A DNA stretch of 64,000 nucleotides, from the NCBI GenBank assembly GCA_963711505.1, contig CAVQEJ010000005.1, forward strand, positions 124,001 through 188,000, given 5' to 3'. This stretch comes from JAGWRA01 sp963711505. GTDB taxonomy: Bacteria > Acidobacteriota > Vicinamibacteria > Vicinamibacterales > CAVVIG01. The first letter of the stretch is position 1, and each line of letters opens with the position of its first letter. Below are positions 50,768-61,758 of this stretch, one piece after another. Made by a program: the position numbers and the translations under genes. The notes under the pieces were generated by a model. That model saw only the letters and a program-made list of their open reading frames with translations, searched no databases and was not told the origin of the DNA.

Positions 50768-53700
50768 CAGAACGTGTGCCTCACGCGCACTTCGAGCGCG
50801 TAGGTACGATCCTCGTTCTGCGACAGGATCCAGGACAGCCGGTCCCCCTGGTCGTACTCGAGCAGGATGATCTGATCGTTGATGGCCGTGCTGAGGCTGC
50901 GCGAGTAGGTGATGTACACGCGGTCGGACAGCCGCTTGCCGATCGTCAGCCGGGCGGTCGGGTTGAGCCGCGAGCTCGTCTGATAGGGATCGAACAGCGA
51001 GGGCGTGAGCTGGAACGTGTCCACGCCGAAGGTCTGCTCGACGACGCGGCCGACCTCGGACGACACCGGGCCGGTCAGCAGCTGCGTCGCCCGCGACGCC
51101 AGCAGGTCCTGCTGCACCTGGTTCGGCCGCTGCAGCGCCCGCAGCTCGGCGTCCTGGCTCGGGATCTCGTTGCCCAGCAGCAGCGCCAGCAGGTCCGCCG
51201 TCGGCAGCGGCGGATCGGACGTCAGTTCCGGCTGCAGCCGGTCGGTGGTGCCGGTCGCCTGGACGGTCACCTGATAGGTCTGTCCCGGCACGCGCACGCG
51301 GGTCTCGGCCGCCACGTCGAAGAACGGCTCGATCTTCGTCGGGTTCGTGAAGTCGATCGTCCCGTGCGTAATCAGATAATTCTTGCCTTCGAACAGCACC
51401 TGGCCACGATCGACCTCGGCGCGCCCGAACAGCAGCGGCCGGTTGTAGGTCCCCTGCAGCGTCAGGTCGGCGCTGGCGACCATGCGCACCAGGTTGTTCT
51501 CGACCCGCAGCGTGGACGGCGCGACGATCCGCACGTCGAAGCGGACCGGCACCTCCGGGCCCGCCGGTGCCGACACCGCGGCGGTCTCACTCCCGCCGCC
51601 GGCGAGATCCAGCAGGCTGCCGGTGAGCTGGAAGCGGCGTCGGAAGACCGCGCTCCGCACGGTCACCGTGCCGCCGAGCGTCGGATCCTGCACCCGCCCG
51701 CGCACCGACAGATCGGCGTCGATGACCGACTGGAAGCCCTCCGGGTAGCGCAGGTGCATGTTGACGCCGTGCGCCGTCACGTTCAGCTCGCCCGGCGCGT
51801 AGCCCGACAGCCCGATGCGCCCCCCGAACTGCACCGCGCCGCCGCCCATCTGCCCGGTCAGCCCGTCGAGCACGATGCCGCGGTCGTCGAACAGCACCGT
51901 GCCGTTGATCGCCTCGAGGGAGTTCGGCAGGGCGAAGTCGCGGATGCGCCCGTTGGTGATCGTCGCCTTCCCGTTCAGCGCGGGCGCGGCCAGCGCGCCG
52001 TGGAGCTCGGCCGTCAGCTGCGCCCGGCCCGACCCGCGCACGTTCCGGAAGAAGCCCTGCAGGATGCCGAGGTTCGCGTCACCGTCGGCCCGGAGATCGA
52101 TCCGCTGCGCCGGCAGGTCGACGTCGCCCGACAGCTTCAGCTGCGTGTCCTCGCCGACCAGCTGCATCTGCTCGATCTTGACGGTGTCCTGATCCAGCGC
52201 GATCCGGATCGGACGCGCGTTGTGGAGCTTGTAGTCGAACAGCCGCAGGTCCAGCTGCTCGACGGTCGTGTCGACCAGCAGGTGGGTGACGTCGGTCAGC
52301 TCGCCGGTGACGCGGATCGTGCCGCTGGCCACCGCCGTGGTGAACGGCGACAGCTTCGGCTGGAACAGCCGCACGTAGGGGTCGAGCGACGTGTCGGTGA
52401 ACCGGAACTGCAGCTCGCTGTCGGCCTCCGGGTTCAGCGCGATCCGCCCGGTGCCCGAGACCGCGAGACGCGGCGACGCCGCCTCGACCTGCATCGTCAT
52501 CACCGTGCCGCGGACGCCGAGCGACCCGGTGACCTGGCCGATGCCCTCGTCGGCCACGAACAGGTCGTTGATGCGCGCCTTCACGTCGTACTTCGGATCG
52601 TCGAAGGTGCCGCTGCCGCTGGCCGAGAAGTCGAGGATGCCCGAGAGCGGCGCGCGCGGAAAGGAGGCCGCCGCCACCGACTCCATCGGGATCCGGCGGC
52701 CGTCGGCGTTGAACGAGTACGTGCCGTTCCAGCCGACGAACGCCGCGCCGGTCATCGATCCGCCGCCCTTGGCGACCTCGATGCCGTCGAGCCGCACGCC
52801 CTGCCCCTCGAAGCGCAGGCTGGCCGTCGCCCGCGTGAACGGCTCGCCGTAGGCGGTCCCGTCGGCGATCGCCATCTTGCCGAAGCCCTGCGGCCCGGTG
52901 TAGGCGCCGTAGAGGTGGAACTCCCCGCTCACCCGGCCGTCCACCGGATAGGCGTCGATCCCGAAGGCGTGCCGCAGCATGTCGACGGGCCAGCCGGCCA
53001 CCTTGAACCGGGCGTTCAGCTCCTCGCCGTGGTCGGGGCGGGGAAAGCCGACCGAGAACCGGCCGTCGGTCTCGATGCTCCCCTGTCCGAGTCGGATGGT
53101 GCCGCTCGACACCGTCACGTAGCCGTTCTCGACGACCAGCGCGGCCCGCCCGGCCCCCCAGGTGACGTCCCACGCCCGCAGGCGCTGCCCGGTGAACGTC
53201 CCCTCGACGCGCGGATCGCGGATCGCGTTCAGCATCGTCCCGTCGAACGTCCCGCGACCGCCGAACGGCACGGCGCCGGTGGGCTTCCCGAAGTCGGTCA
53301 TGATGCCCGCCAGGAGCTGGTCGCTCTCCTGCCAGTCGCTGCTCGTCACGTGGAACGGAATGCGGGAGCGCTGGCCCCACGCGGTGACCCCCTGGAAGGT
53401 CACCGCCGTCTGCTCGGTGGCGAAGCGGCTCGGGCCGATGTCAATCCACTCGGGCAGCAGCGAATAGGTCAGGCTGCCGCTGATGGGCAGGTGTGCCGGC
53501 AGCGGCTGGGGCAGATAGGGGCCGGGCAGCGTCCCGAGGCGATCCGCACGCGCGGCGCGCGCCGCAGCCAGTTCGGGCGTGAGCGTCGTCACGCCGTCGG
53601 GTGGATCGACCTGGATCCGGCCGTCGCCGCGATGGTCGCTGAAGCGGCCGAGGGGCCATTCGAGCGTGTTGCGTCCCGTCGCCCGTCCCGCGAACCGCAG

Positions 53701-54822
53701 GCCCGGCAGCGCCACCGCGTCGGTGAACGCGGCCAGGTCGACGCCGCGGTAGCTCGTGTCGAACCGGGCCACCGCCGGCGCCGGCGAACCGAGCGGGGCG
53801 ATGCCGTAGTCGAACTGCATGTCGCCGCCGTAGAACCGCGACGAAGCGTCGGACACCTCGAAGCGGTCGGGGTTCCACAGCAGCGCGCCGCGCAGCTGGT
53901 CGAAACGCAGCCCATCGACGGTCGTGACCGGGCTGGTGAACCGTCCCTTCAGCTCGTGACCGTCGTGATAGAGGTGAAACGTGCCCGTGAAGTCGCCGTC
54001 GCCGCCGACCGTGAAGTCGTCGTGCCCGAAGAAGATCTGGCGCATGCGCGGGAAGTTCACGCGCGACCGCACCTGGTAACGCTGCTCCGGCCAGTGCGCG
54101 GCGTCGACGTCGCCCGTGACGATCGAGTCGGCGCCGTCCGACTGCAGATCGATCCGGTTGAGGTGGATGTCCGGGCCGTTCAGGGTGAACGTGCAGTGCA
54201 TGTTCGCCCACATCGGCTCGTAGTCCTTGATCTTCACGGTGCCGCCGGTGAAGGTCGCCTGCCCGTGATAGCCGGTCCCGTGGTTGATCGTGATGTCGAG
54301 GTGCCGCGCGACGGTGCTCCAGGGTGTCTCGTGGTCCTCGTAGGTGAACTCGCCCCGGTAGGCGTGGAGATGGACCAGCGTCGTCGTGAACCGCTTCGGC
54401 CCGGACGGGCTGTCGGACACGAACTTCGGGAAGTTGTGCACGTCGCCCCACTTCTCGACCAGCATCCGCCAGTCGGTCATCTCGACGTCGCTGATCGTGA
54501 CCTCGCGGTGCAGGAGGGTGGCCCAATCGAGGGAGACCTCGATGCGGCGCGCCGTGAAGAACGGGCGGTCTCCGGGGTGGAGTCCGTCGATGACGAGGTT
54601 GTCGATGACGAAGCGGCCGGCGGCCAGGCGGATGGAGAGCCGGCCGATGTGGAGCGGCCGCTCGATCCGCTTCGACCCCTCGCGCTCGGCCAGGTGGCGC
54701 AGCGACGGGCCGAGGTCGATGGTCACGCTGCTGACGATGGCGGCAGCGAGCGTCGCCACGAAGATCGTCAGCGCGAGGCCGACGTAGCGCAGAATCTTCC
54801 GTGCGCGCTCCTTACTCAGCAC
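50767..54822 (-). CDS. tamB: TamB-family inner-membrane bridging protein (DUF490)
   Basis: The 1351-residue protein starts at GTG 54822 with one N-terminal membrane span (about residues 13-33), followed by a very long beta-rich periplasmic body. The C-terminal DUF490/TamB domain is recognisable ('GTVTVRSAVFRRRFQLTG', 'TITYLGLFDYKLHNA'-like strands, 'SEVGRVVEQTFGVDTFQL', 'SRSLSTAINDQIILLEYDQG'). TamB spans the periplasm as a hydrophobic groove and works with an Omp85 protein, here the next gene, whose start overlaps the tamB stop as TGATG. Proposed roles are lipid transport to the outer membrane and assembly of some outer-membrane proteins. It follows the BCCP gene by 21 bp. Confidence 0.9.
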   Translation of the reverse strand: MLSKERARKILRYVGLALTIFVATLAAAIVSSVTIDLGPSLRHLAEREGSKRIERPLHIGRLSIRLAAGRFVIDNLVIDGLHPGDRPFFTARRIEVSLDWATLLHREVTISDVEMTDWRMLVEKWGDVHNFPKFVSDSPSGPKRFTTTLVHLHAYRGEFTYEDHETPWSTVARHLDITINHGTGYHGQATFTGGTVKIKDYEPMWANMHCTFTLNGPDIHLNRIDLQSDGADSIVTGDVDAAHWPEQRYQVRSRVNFPRMRQIFFGHDDFTVGGDGDFTGTFHLYHDGHELKGRFTSPVTTVDGLRFDQLRGALLWNPDRFEVSDASSRFYGGDMQFDYGIAPLGSPAPAVARFDTSYRGVDLAAFTDAVALPGLRFAGRATGRNTLEWPLGRFSDHRGDGRIQVDPPDGVTTLTPELAAARAARADRLGTLPGPYLPQPLPAHLPISGSLTYSLLPEWIDIGPSRFATEQTAVTFQGVTAWGQRSRIPFHVTSSDWQESDQLLAGIMTDFGKPTGAVPFGGRGTFDGTMLNAIRDPRVEGTFTGQRLRAWDVTWGAGRAALVVENGYVTVSSGTIRLGQGSIETDGRFSVGFPRPDHGEELNARFKVAGWPVDMLRHAFGIDAYPVDGRVSGEFHLYGAYTGPQGFGKMAIADGTAYGEPFTRATASLRFEGQGVRLDGIEVAKGGGSMTGAAFVGWNGTYSFNADGRRIPMESVAAASFPRAPLSGILDFSASGSGTFDDPKYDVKARINDLFVADEGIGQVTGSLGVRGTVMTMQVEAASPRLAVSGTGRIALNPEADSELQFRFTDTSLDPYVRLFQPKLSPFTTAVASGTIRVTGELTDVTHLLVDTTVEQLDLRLFDYKLHNARPIRIALDQDTVKIEQMQLVGEDTQLKLSGDVDLPAQRIDLRADGDANLGILQGFFRNVRGSGRAQLTAELHGALAAPALNGKATITNGRIRDFALPNSLEAINGTVLFDDRGIVLDGLTGQMGGGAVQFGGRIGLSGYAPGELNVTAHGVNMHLRYPEGFQSVIDADLSVRGRVQDPTLGGTVTVRSAVFRRRFQLTGSLLDLAGGGSETAAVSAPAGPEVPVRFDVRIVAPSTLRVENNLVRMVASADLTLQGTYNRPLLFGRAEVDRGQVLFEGKNYLITHGTIDFTNPTKIEPFFDVAAETRVRVPGQTYQVTVQATGTTDRLQPELTSDPPLPTADLLALLLGNEIPSQDAELRALQRPNQVQQDLLASRATQLLTGPVSSEVGRVVEQTFGVDTFQLTPSLFDPYQTSSRLNPTARLTIGKRLSDRVYITYSRSLSTAINDQIILLEYDQGDRLSWILSQNEDRTYALEVRVRHTF

Positions 54823-54843
54823 ACTTCTCTCTCGCGCTGTGCG

Positions 54844-55365
54844 CTACTCCACCACGGCGAGCAGGCTCCCGGCTTCGACCGACGTGCCCTCGTCCACCTT
54901 GACGTCCCGGACGACCCCGTCCTTCGGTGAGCGGAGCTCGTTCTCCATTTTCATCGCTTCGACGACGATCAGCGGCTGCCGCGCCTTCACCGTGTCGCCG
55001 GGCTTCACGAGCACGCGGACGACCTTGCCCGGCATCGGTGCCACGAGCCGCTGCGGCCCGGCGCCGCCCGCCCCCTCGGCGTGGCCCGCGCGGCGTCCCC
55101 ACGGGCCGCGGCGCGTATTGAGGATGGCCGGCACGACGGTGCCGTCGATCACCACCGCCAGATCGCCGCCCGGACCGGCCTCGGTCACGCTGACCGACCG
55201 GCTGCGGCCACCTTCCTCGACGAACAGCAGCGAGAGGCCTCCGCCCTCGAGGCGGACCGCGTCGACCGTGCGGGCGTGCCCGTCGATCGTGACGGTGTAC
55301 TGCGCGCCGGCGGGCTCCACCTCGACCGTCCGCAGGCGGCCGCCAATCTCGATCTCGAACGTCAT
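54844..55365 (-). CDS. biotin carboxyl carrier protein of an acyl-CoA carboxylase
   Basis: The 173-residue protein ends in a biotinyl domain with 'VEAMKMENEL', the lysine being the biotin site. The upstream part ('FEIEIGGRLRTVEVEP', 'YTVTIDGHARTVDAV') resembles the linker domain of acyl-CoA carboxylase alpha chains, here encoded separately. The ATG overlaps the stop of the biotin carboxylase (55362-55365, ATGA). With that subunit and the carboxyltransferase further upstream it forms a three-part propionyl/acetyl-CoA-type carboxylase. Confidence 0.9.
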   Translation of the reverse strand: MTFEIEIGGRLRTVEVEPAGAQYTVTIDGHARTVDAVRLEGGGLSLLFVEEGGRSRSVSVTEAGPGGDLAVVIDGTVVPAILNTRRGPWGRRAGHAEGAGGAGPQRLVAPMPGKVVRVLVKPGDTVKARQPLIVVEAMKMENELRSPKDGVVRDVKVDEGTSVEAGSLLAVVE

Positions 55366-56888
55366 CGTCCCAGCCCGTCCATCCGGGCCTGCAGCTTCCA
55401 GCGCCCCGGCTGCGCCGGCCCGCAGTCGGCCGCCCGCCCGGTGCCGGCCGACGGCTTCAGGTAGGCGTGCAGGGCGACGGCAATCGCCGCCACCTCGTCG
55501 CGATCGTCGGTCGGCGCGATGAACGGCTCCCCGGCCCGGTCGGCGAGGATCCCATCGAGAGACGTCGTGTCGAAGCGCCCCGCCAGGAAGTCCGGCTGCT
55601 CCAGCATCCAGAGGAAGAACGGGATGGTCGTCTTCAGCCCGCGGACCTCGTACTCGTCGAGGGCGCGGCGCATCCGCGCGATCGCCTGCGGCCGATCGGC
55701 GCCCCAGGCCACCAGCTTGGAGATCATCGAGTCGTAGAAGATCGGCACTTCCCAGCCGGCGACCGCGCCGCTGTCGTCGCGAATGCCCGGGCCGGACGGG
55801 ACGCGCAGGCCCAGGATGCGACCGGGCGCCGGCATGAAGTTGTTGTCCGGGTCCTCGGCATAGACGCGGCACTCGATGGCGTGGCCGTTCGGCCGCAGCA
55901 GCCGCTCGGGATCGAGATCGAGCCGCTCGCCGCGCGCGATCCGGATCTGCCACCGCACCAGGTCCTCGCCCGACACCATCTCGGTGATCGGATGCTCGAC
56001 CTGCAGACGCGTATTCATCTCGAGGAAGTAGAACCGCCCGTCGGCGTCCAGCAGGAACTCAATCGTGCCGGCGTTGGTGTAGCCGACCGACCGGGCCACG
56101 GCCGCCGCGGCGGAGGTGATGGCGCGGCGCAGCGGCTCGTCGACCGCCCGCGACGGGGTCTCCTCGATCACCTTCTGATGGCGCCGCTGGATCGAACACT
56201 CGCGCTCGACGAACGGCACGACCGTGCCGTGCGCGTCGCCCAGCAGCTGCACCTCGATGTGGCGCGGGTGCGTAATCTGCCGCTCGAGATAGACGGCCGA
56301 GTCGCCGAACGAGGCTCCGGCCTCCGAGCGCGCGGCCCGCACGGCCGCGGCCAGATCGGCCGGGTCGGCGACGCTGCGCATCCCCTTGCCGCCGCCGCCG
56401 GCCACCGCCTTCACCAGCAGCGGGAAGCCGATGCGCGCCGCCTCGGCCGCAATCGCCTCGTCGTCCACCGATCCGCCGAGCGGCTCGACCGTGCCCGGCA
56501 CGACGGGGACGCCGGCGCGGATGGCCGCCTGGCGCGCCGCGGTCTTGCTGCCCATCAGCTCGATCGCCTCGGGCGACGGGCCGATGAACGTCAGGCCGGC
56601 GTCGCGGCACGCGGCGGCGAACTGCTCGTTCTCGGCGAGGAACCCGTAGCCGGGATGCACGCCGTCGGCGCCCGACCGCCGCGCGACATCGACCAGGGCG
56701 TCGATCCGCAGGTAGCTGTCGCGCGCGGGATTCGGGCCGATGTGGTACGCCTCGTCGGCGTCGCGCACGTGCAGCGCCGTCCGGTCGCAATCGGAATAGA
56801 CCGCGACCGTGGCGATTCCCATGTCGCGACAGGCGCGAAGGATTCGCACGGCGATCTCGCCGCGATTGGCTATCAGTATCTTCTTCAA
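55362..56888 (-). CDS. accC: biotin carboxylase subunit of acetyl/propionyl-CoA carboxylase
   Basis: The 508-residue protein begins 'KKILIANRGEIAVRILRAC' and carries the ATP-grasp motif 'KAVAGGGGKGMR', the biotin-carboxylase signatures 'ERECSIQRRHQKVIEE' and 'FLEMNTRLQVEHPITEM', and 'ECRVYAEDPDNNFMPAPG'. It carboxylates biotin with bicarbonate and ATP. About 50 extra residues at the C-terminus ('ALHAYLKPSAGTGRAADCG') are beyond the usual AccC length. The start codon is TTG at 56888. Upstream lies a 295-bp gap filled with a repeat and a long palindrome. Confidence 0.9.
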   Translation of the reverse strand: MKKILIANRGEIAVRILRACRDMGIATVAVYSDCDRTALHVRDADEAYHIGPNPARDSYLRIDALVDVARRSGADGVHPGYGFLAENEQFAAACRDAGLTFIGPSPEAIELMGSKTAARQAAIRAGVPVVPGTVEPLGGSVDDEAIAAEAARIGFPLLVKAVAGGGGKGMRSVADPADLAAAVRAARSEAGASFGDSAVYLERQITHPRHIEVQLLGDAHGTVVPFVERECSIQRRHQKVIEETPSRAVDEPLRRAITSAAAAVARSVGYTNAGTIEFLLDADGRFYFLEMNTRLQVEHPITEMVSGEDLVRWQIRIARGERLDLDPERLLRPNGHAIECRVYAEDPDNNFMPAPGRILGLRVPSGPGIRDDSGAVAGWEVPIFYDSMISKLVAWGADRPQAIARMRRALDEYEVRGLKTTIPFFLWMLEQPDFLAGRFDTTSLDGILADRAGEPFIAPTDDRDEVAAIAVALHAYLKPSAGTGRAADCGPAQPGRWKLQARMDGLGR

Positions 56889-57025
56889 TGGAAGCGTCTG
56901 CGCGGCGTCCTGCCCGGCCAGCCCGCCGATTCCGGCTGCCCGCTGAACGCCGAGGGCGTGGTGCGACCAGGCGGGGTACGCGTTAATCCACTATTGTACA
57001 CCGAGCCGTCCGCATCGTTCAGCGG

Positions 57026-57157
57026 GCGCGGAGCCCCACCCCAGCGCCGAACTGACGCCGACGCCTCACTCGGGATCGCCATGTCCCTCGCCCTTCGACT
57101 TCGCTCAGGGCGACCCTGAGCCCGGTCGAAGGGTCGCTCGGCATGGCCGCAGGCGCT
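57026..57157. repeat. family A-related repeat between biotin carboxylase and carboxyltransferase genes
   Basis: GCGCGGAGCCCCACCCC (57026-57042) resembles the family A core, and GGCCGCAGGCGCT (57145-57157) is identical to 28151-28163 in the helicase insertion. The palindrome at 57091-57133 lies between them. The whole gap 56889-57183 shows no gene. Confidence 0.55.
57091..57133. repeat. 43-bp nested palindrome
   Basis: CCCTTCGAC (57091-57099) pairs with GTCGAAGGG (57125-57133), and CTCAGGG (57104-57110) with CCCTGAG (57114-57120) around a CGA loop. This is a REP-like element of a kind I recall from many unrelated bacterial genomes; it could act as a terminator or mRNA stabiliser. Confidence 0.8.
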
Positions 57158-57183
57158 CCCTCGCGCGCGCGACCTCCTCTGCG

Positions 57184-58725
57184 TCACAGGGGGATGTTGC
57201 CGTGCTTCTTCGGCGGATTCCGATCCCGCTTGGTGTTCAGGTTCTTCAGGGCGTTGATCAGCTTCGTCCGCGTCCGCCGCGGCTGGATTACTTCATCGAC
57301 GAAGCCCCGGCCGGCCGCAATGTACGGATTCGCGAACTTCTCGCGGAACTCCTCGATCTTCTCCGCGCGGAGGGCCACCGGGTCCTTCGCTCCGTCGAGT
57401 TCCCGCTTGTAGAGGATGTTCACAGCCCCTTCCGGCCCCATCACCGCGATCTCGGCCGTCGGCCACGCGTAGTTGAAGTCGGTCCGGATGTGCTTGCTGG
57501 CCATCACGCAGTAGGCGCCGCCGTAGGCCTTCCGGGTGATGACCGTCACCTTGGGCACTGTCGCCTCGGCGAAGGCATAGAGCAGCTTCGCGCCGTGGCG
57601 GATGATGCCGCCGTACTCCTGCACCGTGCCCGGCAGGAAGCCCGGCACGTCCTCGAAGGTGACGAGCGGAATGTTGAACGCGTCGCAGAACCGGACGAAC
57701 CGGGCGCCCTTCACCGATGCGTCGATGTCGAGCGTGCCCGCCAGATGGGCCGGCTGGTTCGCGACGATGCCGACCGACCGGCCGCCGAGCCGCGCGAAGC
57801 CGACGATGATGTTCTTCGCGTAGTGCCGGTGCACCTCGAGGAAGTACCCGTCGTCGGCCACCGCGTGAATGAGGTCGAGCATGTCGTACGGCTGGTTCGG
57901 CGACGCCGGCACCAGGCCGTCCAGCGCCTCGTCCTCGCGGTCGACCGGATCGGCGCTTTCCACGAACGGGGGATCGTCGAGGTTGTTGCTCGGCAGGAAG
58001 CCGAGCAGGTCGCGAATCAGCGCCAGGCACTCGCGGTCGTTCTCCACCGCGAAGTGGGCGACGCCGCTCGTCTCGTTGTGCGTCATCGCACCGCCGAGCT
58101 GCTCCTTCGTGACCTCCTCGTGCGTCACCGTCTTGATGACGTCGGGACCGGTCACGAACATGTAGCTCGTGTCCTTCACCATCACGTTGAAGTCGGTGAT
58201 CGCCGGCGAGTAGACCGCGCCGCCGGCGCAGGGCCCCATGATGGCGGAGATCTGCGGGACGACGCCCGAGGCGAGCGTATTGCGCAGGAAGATGTCGGCG
58301 TAGCCGCCGAGCGACAGCACGCCCTCCTGGATGCGGGCGCCGCCCGAGTCGTTCAGGCCGACGACCGGTGCGCCGACGCGCATCGCCATGTCCATGATCT
58401 TGACGATCTTGGCGGCGTTGGTCTCCGACAGCGACCCGCCGAACACCGTGAAGTCCTGCGCGAACGCGCAGACCTGCCGGCCGTCGACCAGACCGTGTCC
58501 GGCCACCACGCCGTCGCCCGGAATCTGCTGATCGGCCATCCCGAAGTCGAGGCACCGGTGGACCACGAGCTTGTCGAGCTCTTCGAACGTGCCCCGATCG
58601 AACAGCAGGTCGATCCGCTCCCGCGCCGTCAGCTTGCCGGCCTTGTGGTGGCGCTCGCGCCGCGCCGTGCCGCCGCCGAGCTCGGCCCGGCGTTCGAGAT
58701 CTGCCAGTACGTCCTGTCGATTCAT
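57184..58725 (-). CDS. pccB: acyl-CoA carboxylase carboxyltransferase (propionyl-CoA carboxylase beta-like)
   Basis: The 513-residue protein is a crotonase-fold carboxyltransferase: 'KLTARERIDLLFDRGTFEEL', 'VCAFAQDFTVFGGSLSE' and 'VVGLNDSGGARIQEGV' (N-terminal oxyanion region), then 'FVRFCDAFNIPLVTFEDVPGF' and 'ITRKAYGGAYCVMASKH' (C-terminal domain). It transfers the carboxyl group from biotin to propionyl- or acetyl-CoA. Its length and sequence fit PccB/AccD5 rather than AccA/AccD. The start lies 46 bp after the lipoprotein stop, within the hslV-hslU transcript direction. Confidence 0.92.
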   Translation of the reverse strand: MNRQDVLADLERRAELGGGTARRERHHKAGKLTARERIDLLFDRGTFEELDKLVVHRCLDFGMADQQIPGDGVVAGHGLVDGRQVCAFAQDFTVFGGSLSETNAAKIVKIMDMAMRVGAPVVGLNDSGGARIQEGVLSLGGYADIFLRNTLASGVVPQISAIMGPCAGGAVYSPAITDFNVMVKDTSYMFVTGPDVIKTVTHEEVTKEQLGGAMTHNETSGVAHFAVENDRECLALIRDLLGFLPSNNLDDPPFVESADPVDREDEALDGLVPASPNQPYDMLDLIHAVADDGYFLEVHRHYAKNIIVGFARLGGRSVGIVANQPAHLAGTLDIDASVKGARFVRFCDAFNIPLVTFEDVPGFLPGTVQEYGGIIRHGAKLLYAFAEATVPKVTVITRKAYGGAYCVMASKHIRTDFNYAWPTAEIAVMGPEGAVNILYKRELDGAKDPVALRAEKIEEFREKFANPYIAAGRGFVDEVIQPRRTRTKLINALKNLNTKRDRNPPKKHGNIPL

Positions 58726-58771
58726 GGCGTGCGATTGTACTTCGATTCGTCCGTGGCCGCAGGCCCGGGGC

Positions 58772-60339
58772 CTACTGCGCCGCCTCTTCGATCCGGTTCG
58801 ACGGCGCGCTCCGGTTGTGCGCCGTGTCGACCGCCACGATCACATAGGTGTAGCGGACGCCCGCCGTGACCGTCGTGTCCCGGTACGTGGTGTCGTGAAT
58901 CGGCGTCGGCGTGATCGGCGCCAGCGTACCGTCGGGTCCCGCCGCCCGCAGCACGAGGTAGCCAGCCAGGTCGCTCTCGCTGTTCGGCTCCCAGATCAGG
59001 CTGATCGCGCCGGCCGACGCCACCCCCTGCAGGCCCGTCGGCGCCGCCGGCGGAAAGGTGTCCTTCAGGGTAACGCAGGTCGGCGGCGACGGCACGCTGT
59101 CGATGAGGAGCTTGCCGTACTCATCGACGGTGCGGACCTCGTAGCAGCGCTGCCGGCCCCAGGTCATCCGCGTATCGGTATAGGTCGTCACCGCGAGCGG
59201 CTGGCCGTTGAGCGGCGACGCCAGCGGTCCCCGTGCCATCGTGCCGTCGCCCTTCACGTCCTGCAGCCAGGCCGGCGCCGGAGCGCCACTCTTCGGCACC
59301 TCGTACAGGTTGTAGCGGCTCGCCGCGTACGTCGGCCCGAACGGCGTCCCCGACAGAATGGGAGGCGCAACCGCCGCCAGGCCGGCAAGCGGGGCGTACG
59401 TCAGCCAGAGCGGGGTCCCGGGCAGGACGGGAGGCCCGGCGAGTCCCGCACCAGGCGCCGCAGCGGGCCTGCCGGCCGCAGCCTCCGGCCCCCTGGTCGG
59501 GGGTGGCGCCACGACCGCCGCGGGTTGCGGAGACGCGGCCTCGACAGGCGCTTGCACGGGCGCTCTGACGAAGGCCGGTGGATTCCAGGTCACCGTGATC
59601 GCCTTCTCCGTGTACGTCACGGTCGGCTGCGAGGGCGCCATGGGCGGCGGCACGAGCGGCACTGACACGTCGGCCGACAGCGGCCCGCGCCGCCCCTTCG
59701 ATGTCACGCCGACCACGTAGTAGTGGCGGACCGGAACCGTGTCGGGCGCCCAGCTGAGCGGCACGGCCATCGGCGGCGGCTCCGTGGCTTCGGGCTTTGG
59801 CTTCGGTTTCGGCTCGTGCTCGGGCGGGACGGGCACCATGAGGGCCGGCGTGATCGTCTCGGAGACGACGGCACTCTCGCCCTGCGCGAAGCCGGGGACG
59901 GCCGGCGCGGTCGGCAGCGGGGTCGGCGGCGGATTCTCGGCCTCGTCGGAATCGGGCGGCGGCGCCGGTTTCACGGGCAGGCGGGCGACCAGCGTCGCCC
60001 GCTTGAAGAACTTGTCCAGATCGGTCACGTCGGGCGTGCCCGTGAAGCCGTAGACCAGCAGGTGGTCGAGATTCGCCGGCCGCGCGCCATTCGTATTCGC
60101 CACCGGAATCGTGAAGGCGAGCCGCGCCGTGCGCCCCTGCTCGAGCGCGGTGACGGTCGGCGCGGCGGGCAGGTAGAGGATGGGCGCCAGGGGCGGCCCC
60201 TTCTTGCCGCAGGCGGCCACGAGCCCGGCGAGGGCCACGCCGGCCGCGAGCCGGGCAATCGTCCGGCGTCCGCGGCGGGCTGCACCCCCGGCGCGTCGGC
60301 GCGTCGGCGCGCCCCGGCGGTCGGTGCGGGTCGGCGCGG

Positions 60340-60343
<4 letters not shown>
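58772..60343 (-). CDS. FN3-containing lipoprotein with LptM-like N-terminus
   Basis: The 523-residue protein starts at GTG 60343, overlapping the hslU stop as GTGA. A basic leader of about 30 residues precedes a lipoprotein signal with lipobox 'LVAAC' (Cys45). The mature N-terminus 'CGKKGPPLAP' matches the short LptM/YifL-type motif. The rest has three fibronectin-III-like stretches ('APTVTALEQGRTARLAFTIP', 'QPTVTYTEKAITVTWNPP', 'APTGLQGVASAGAISLIWEP') with long proline-rich linkers. It is anchored to the outer membrane or inner-membrane outer face. The function is unknown. Confidence 0.7.
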
Positions 60344-61719
<1,376 letters not shown>

Positions 61720-61758
61720 GGTCAGTATCCCGGCGGCAGGGCCTCCGCCCGGCGGGCC

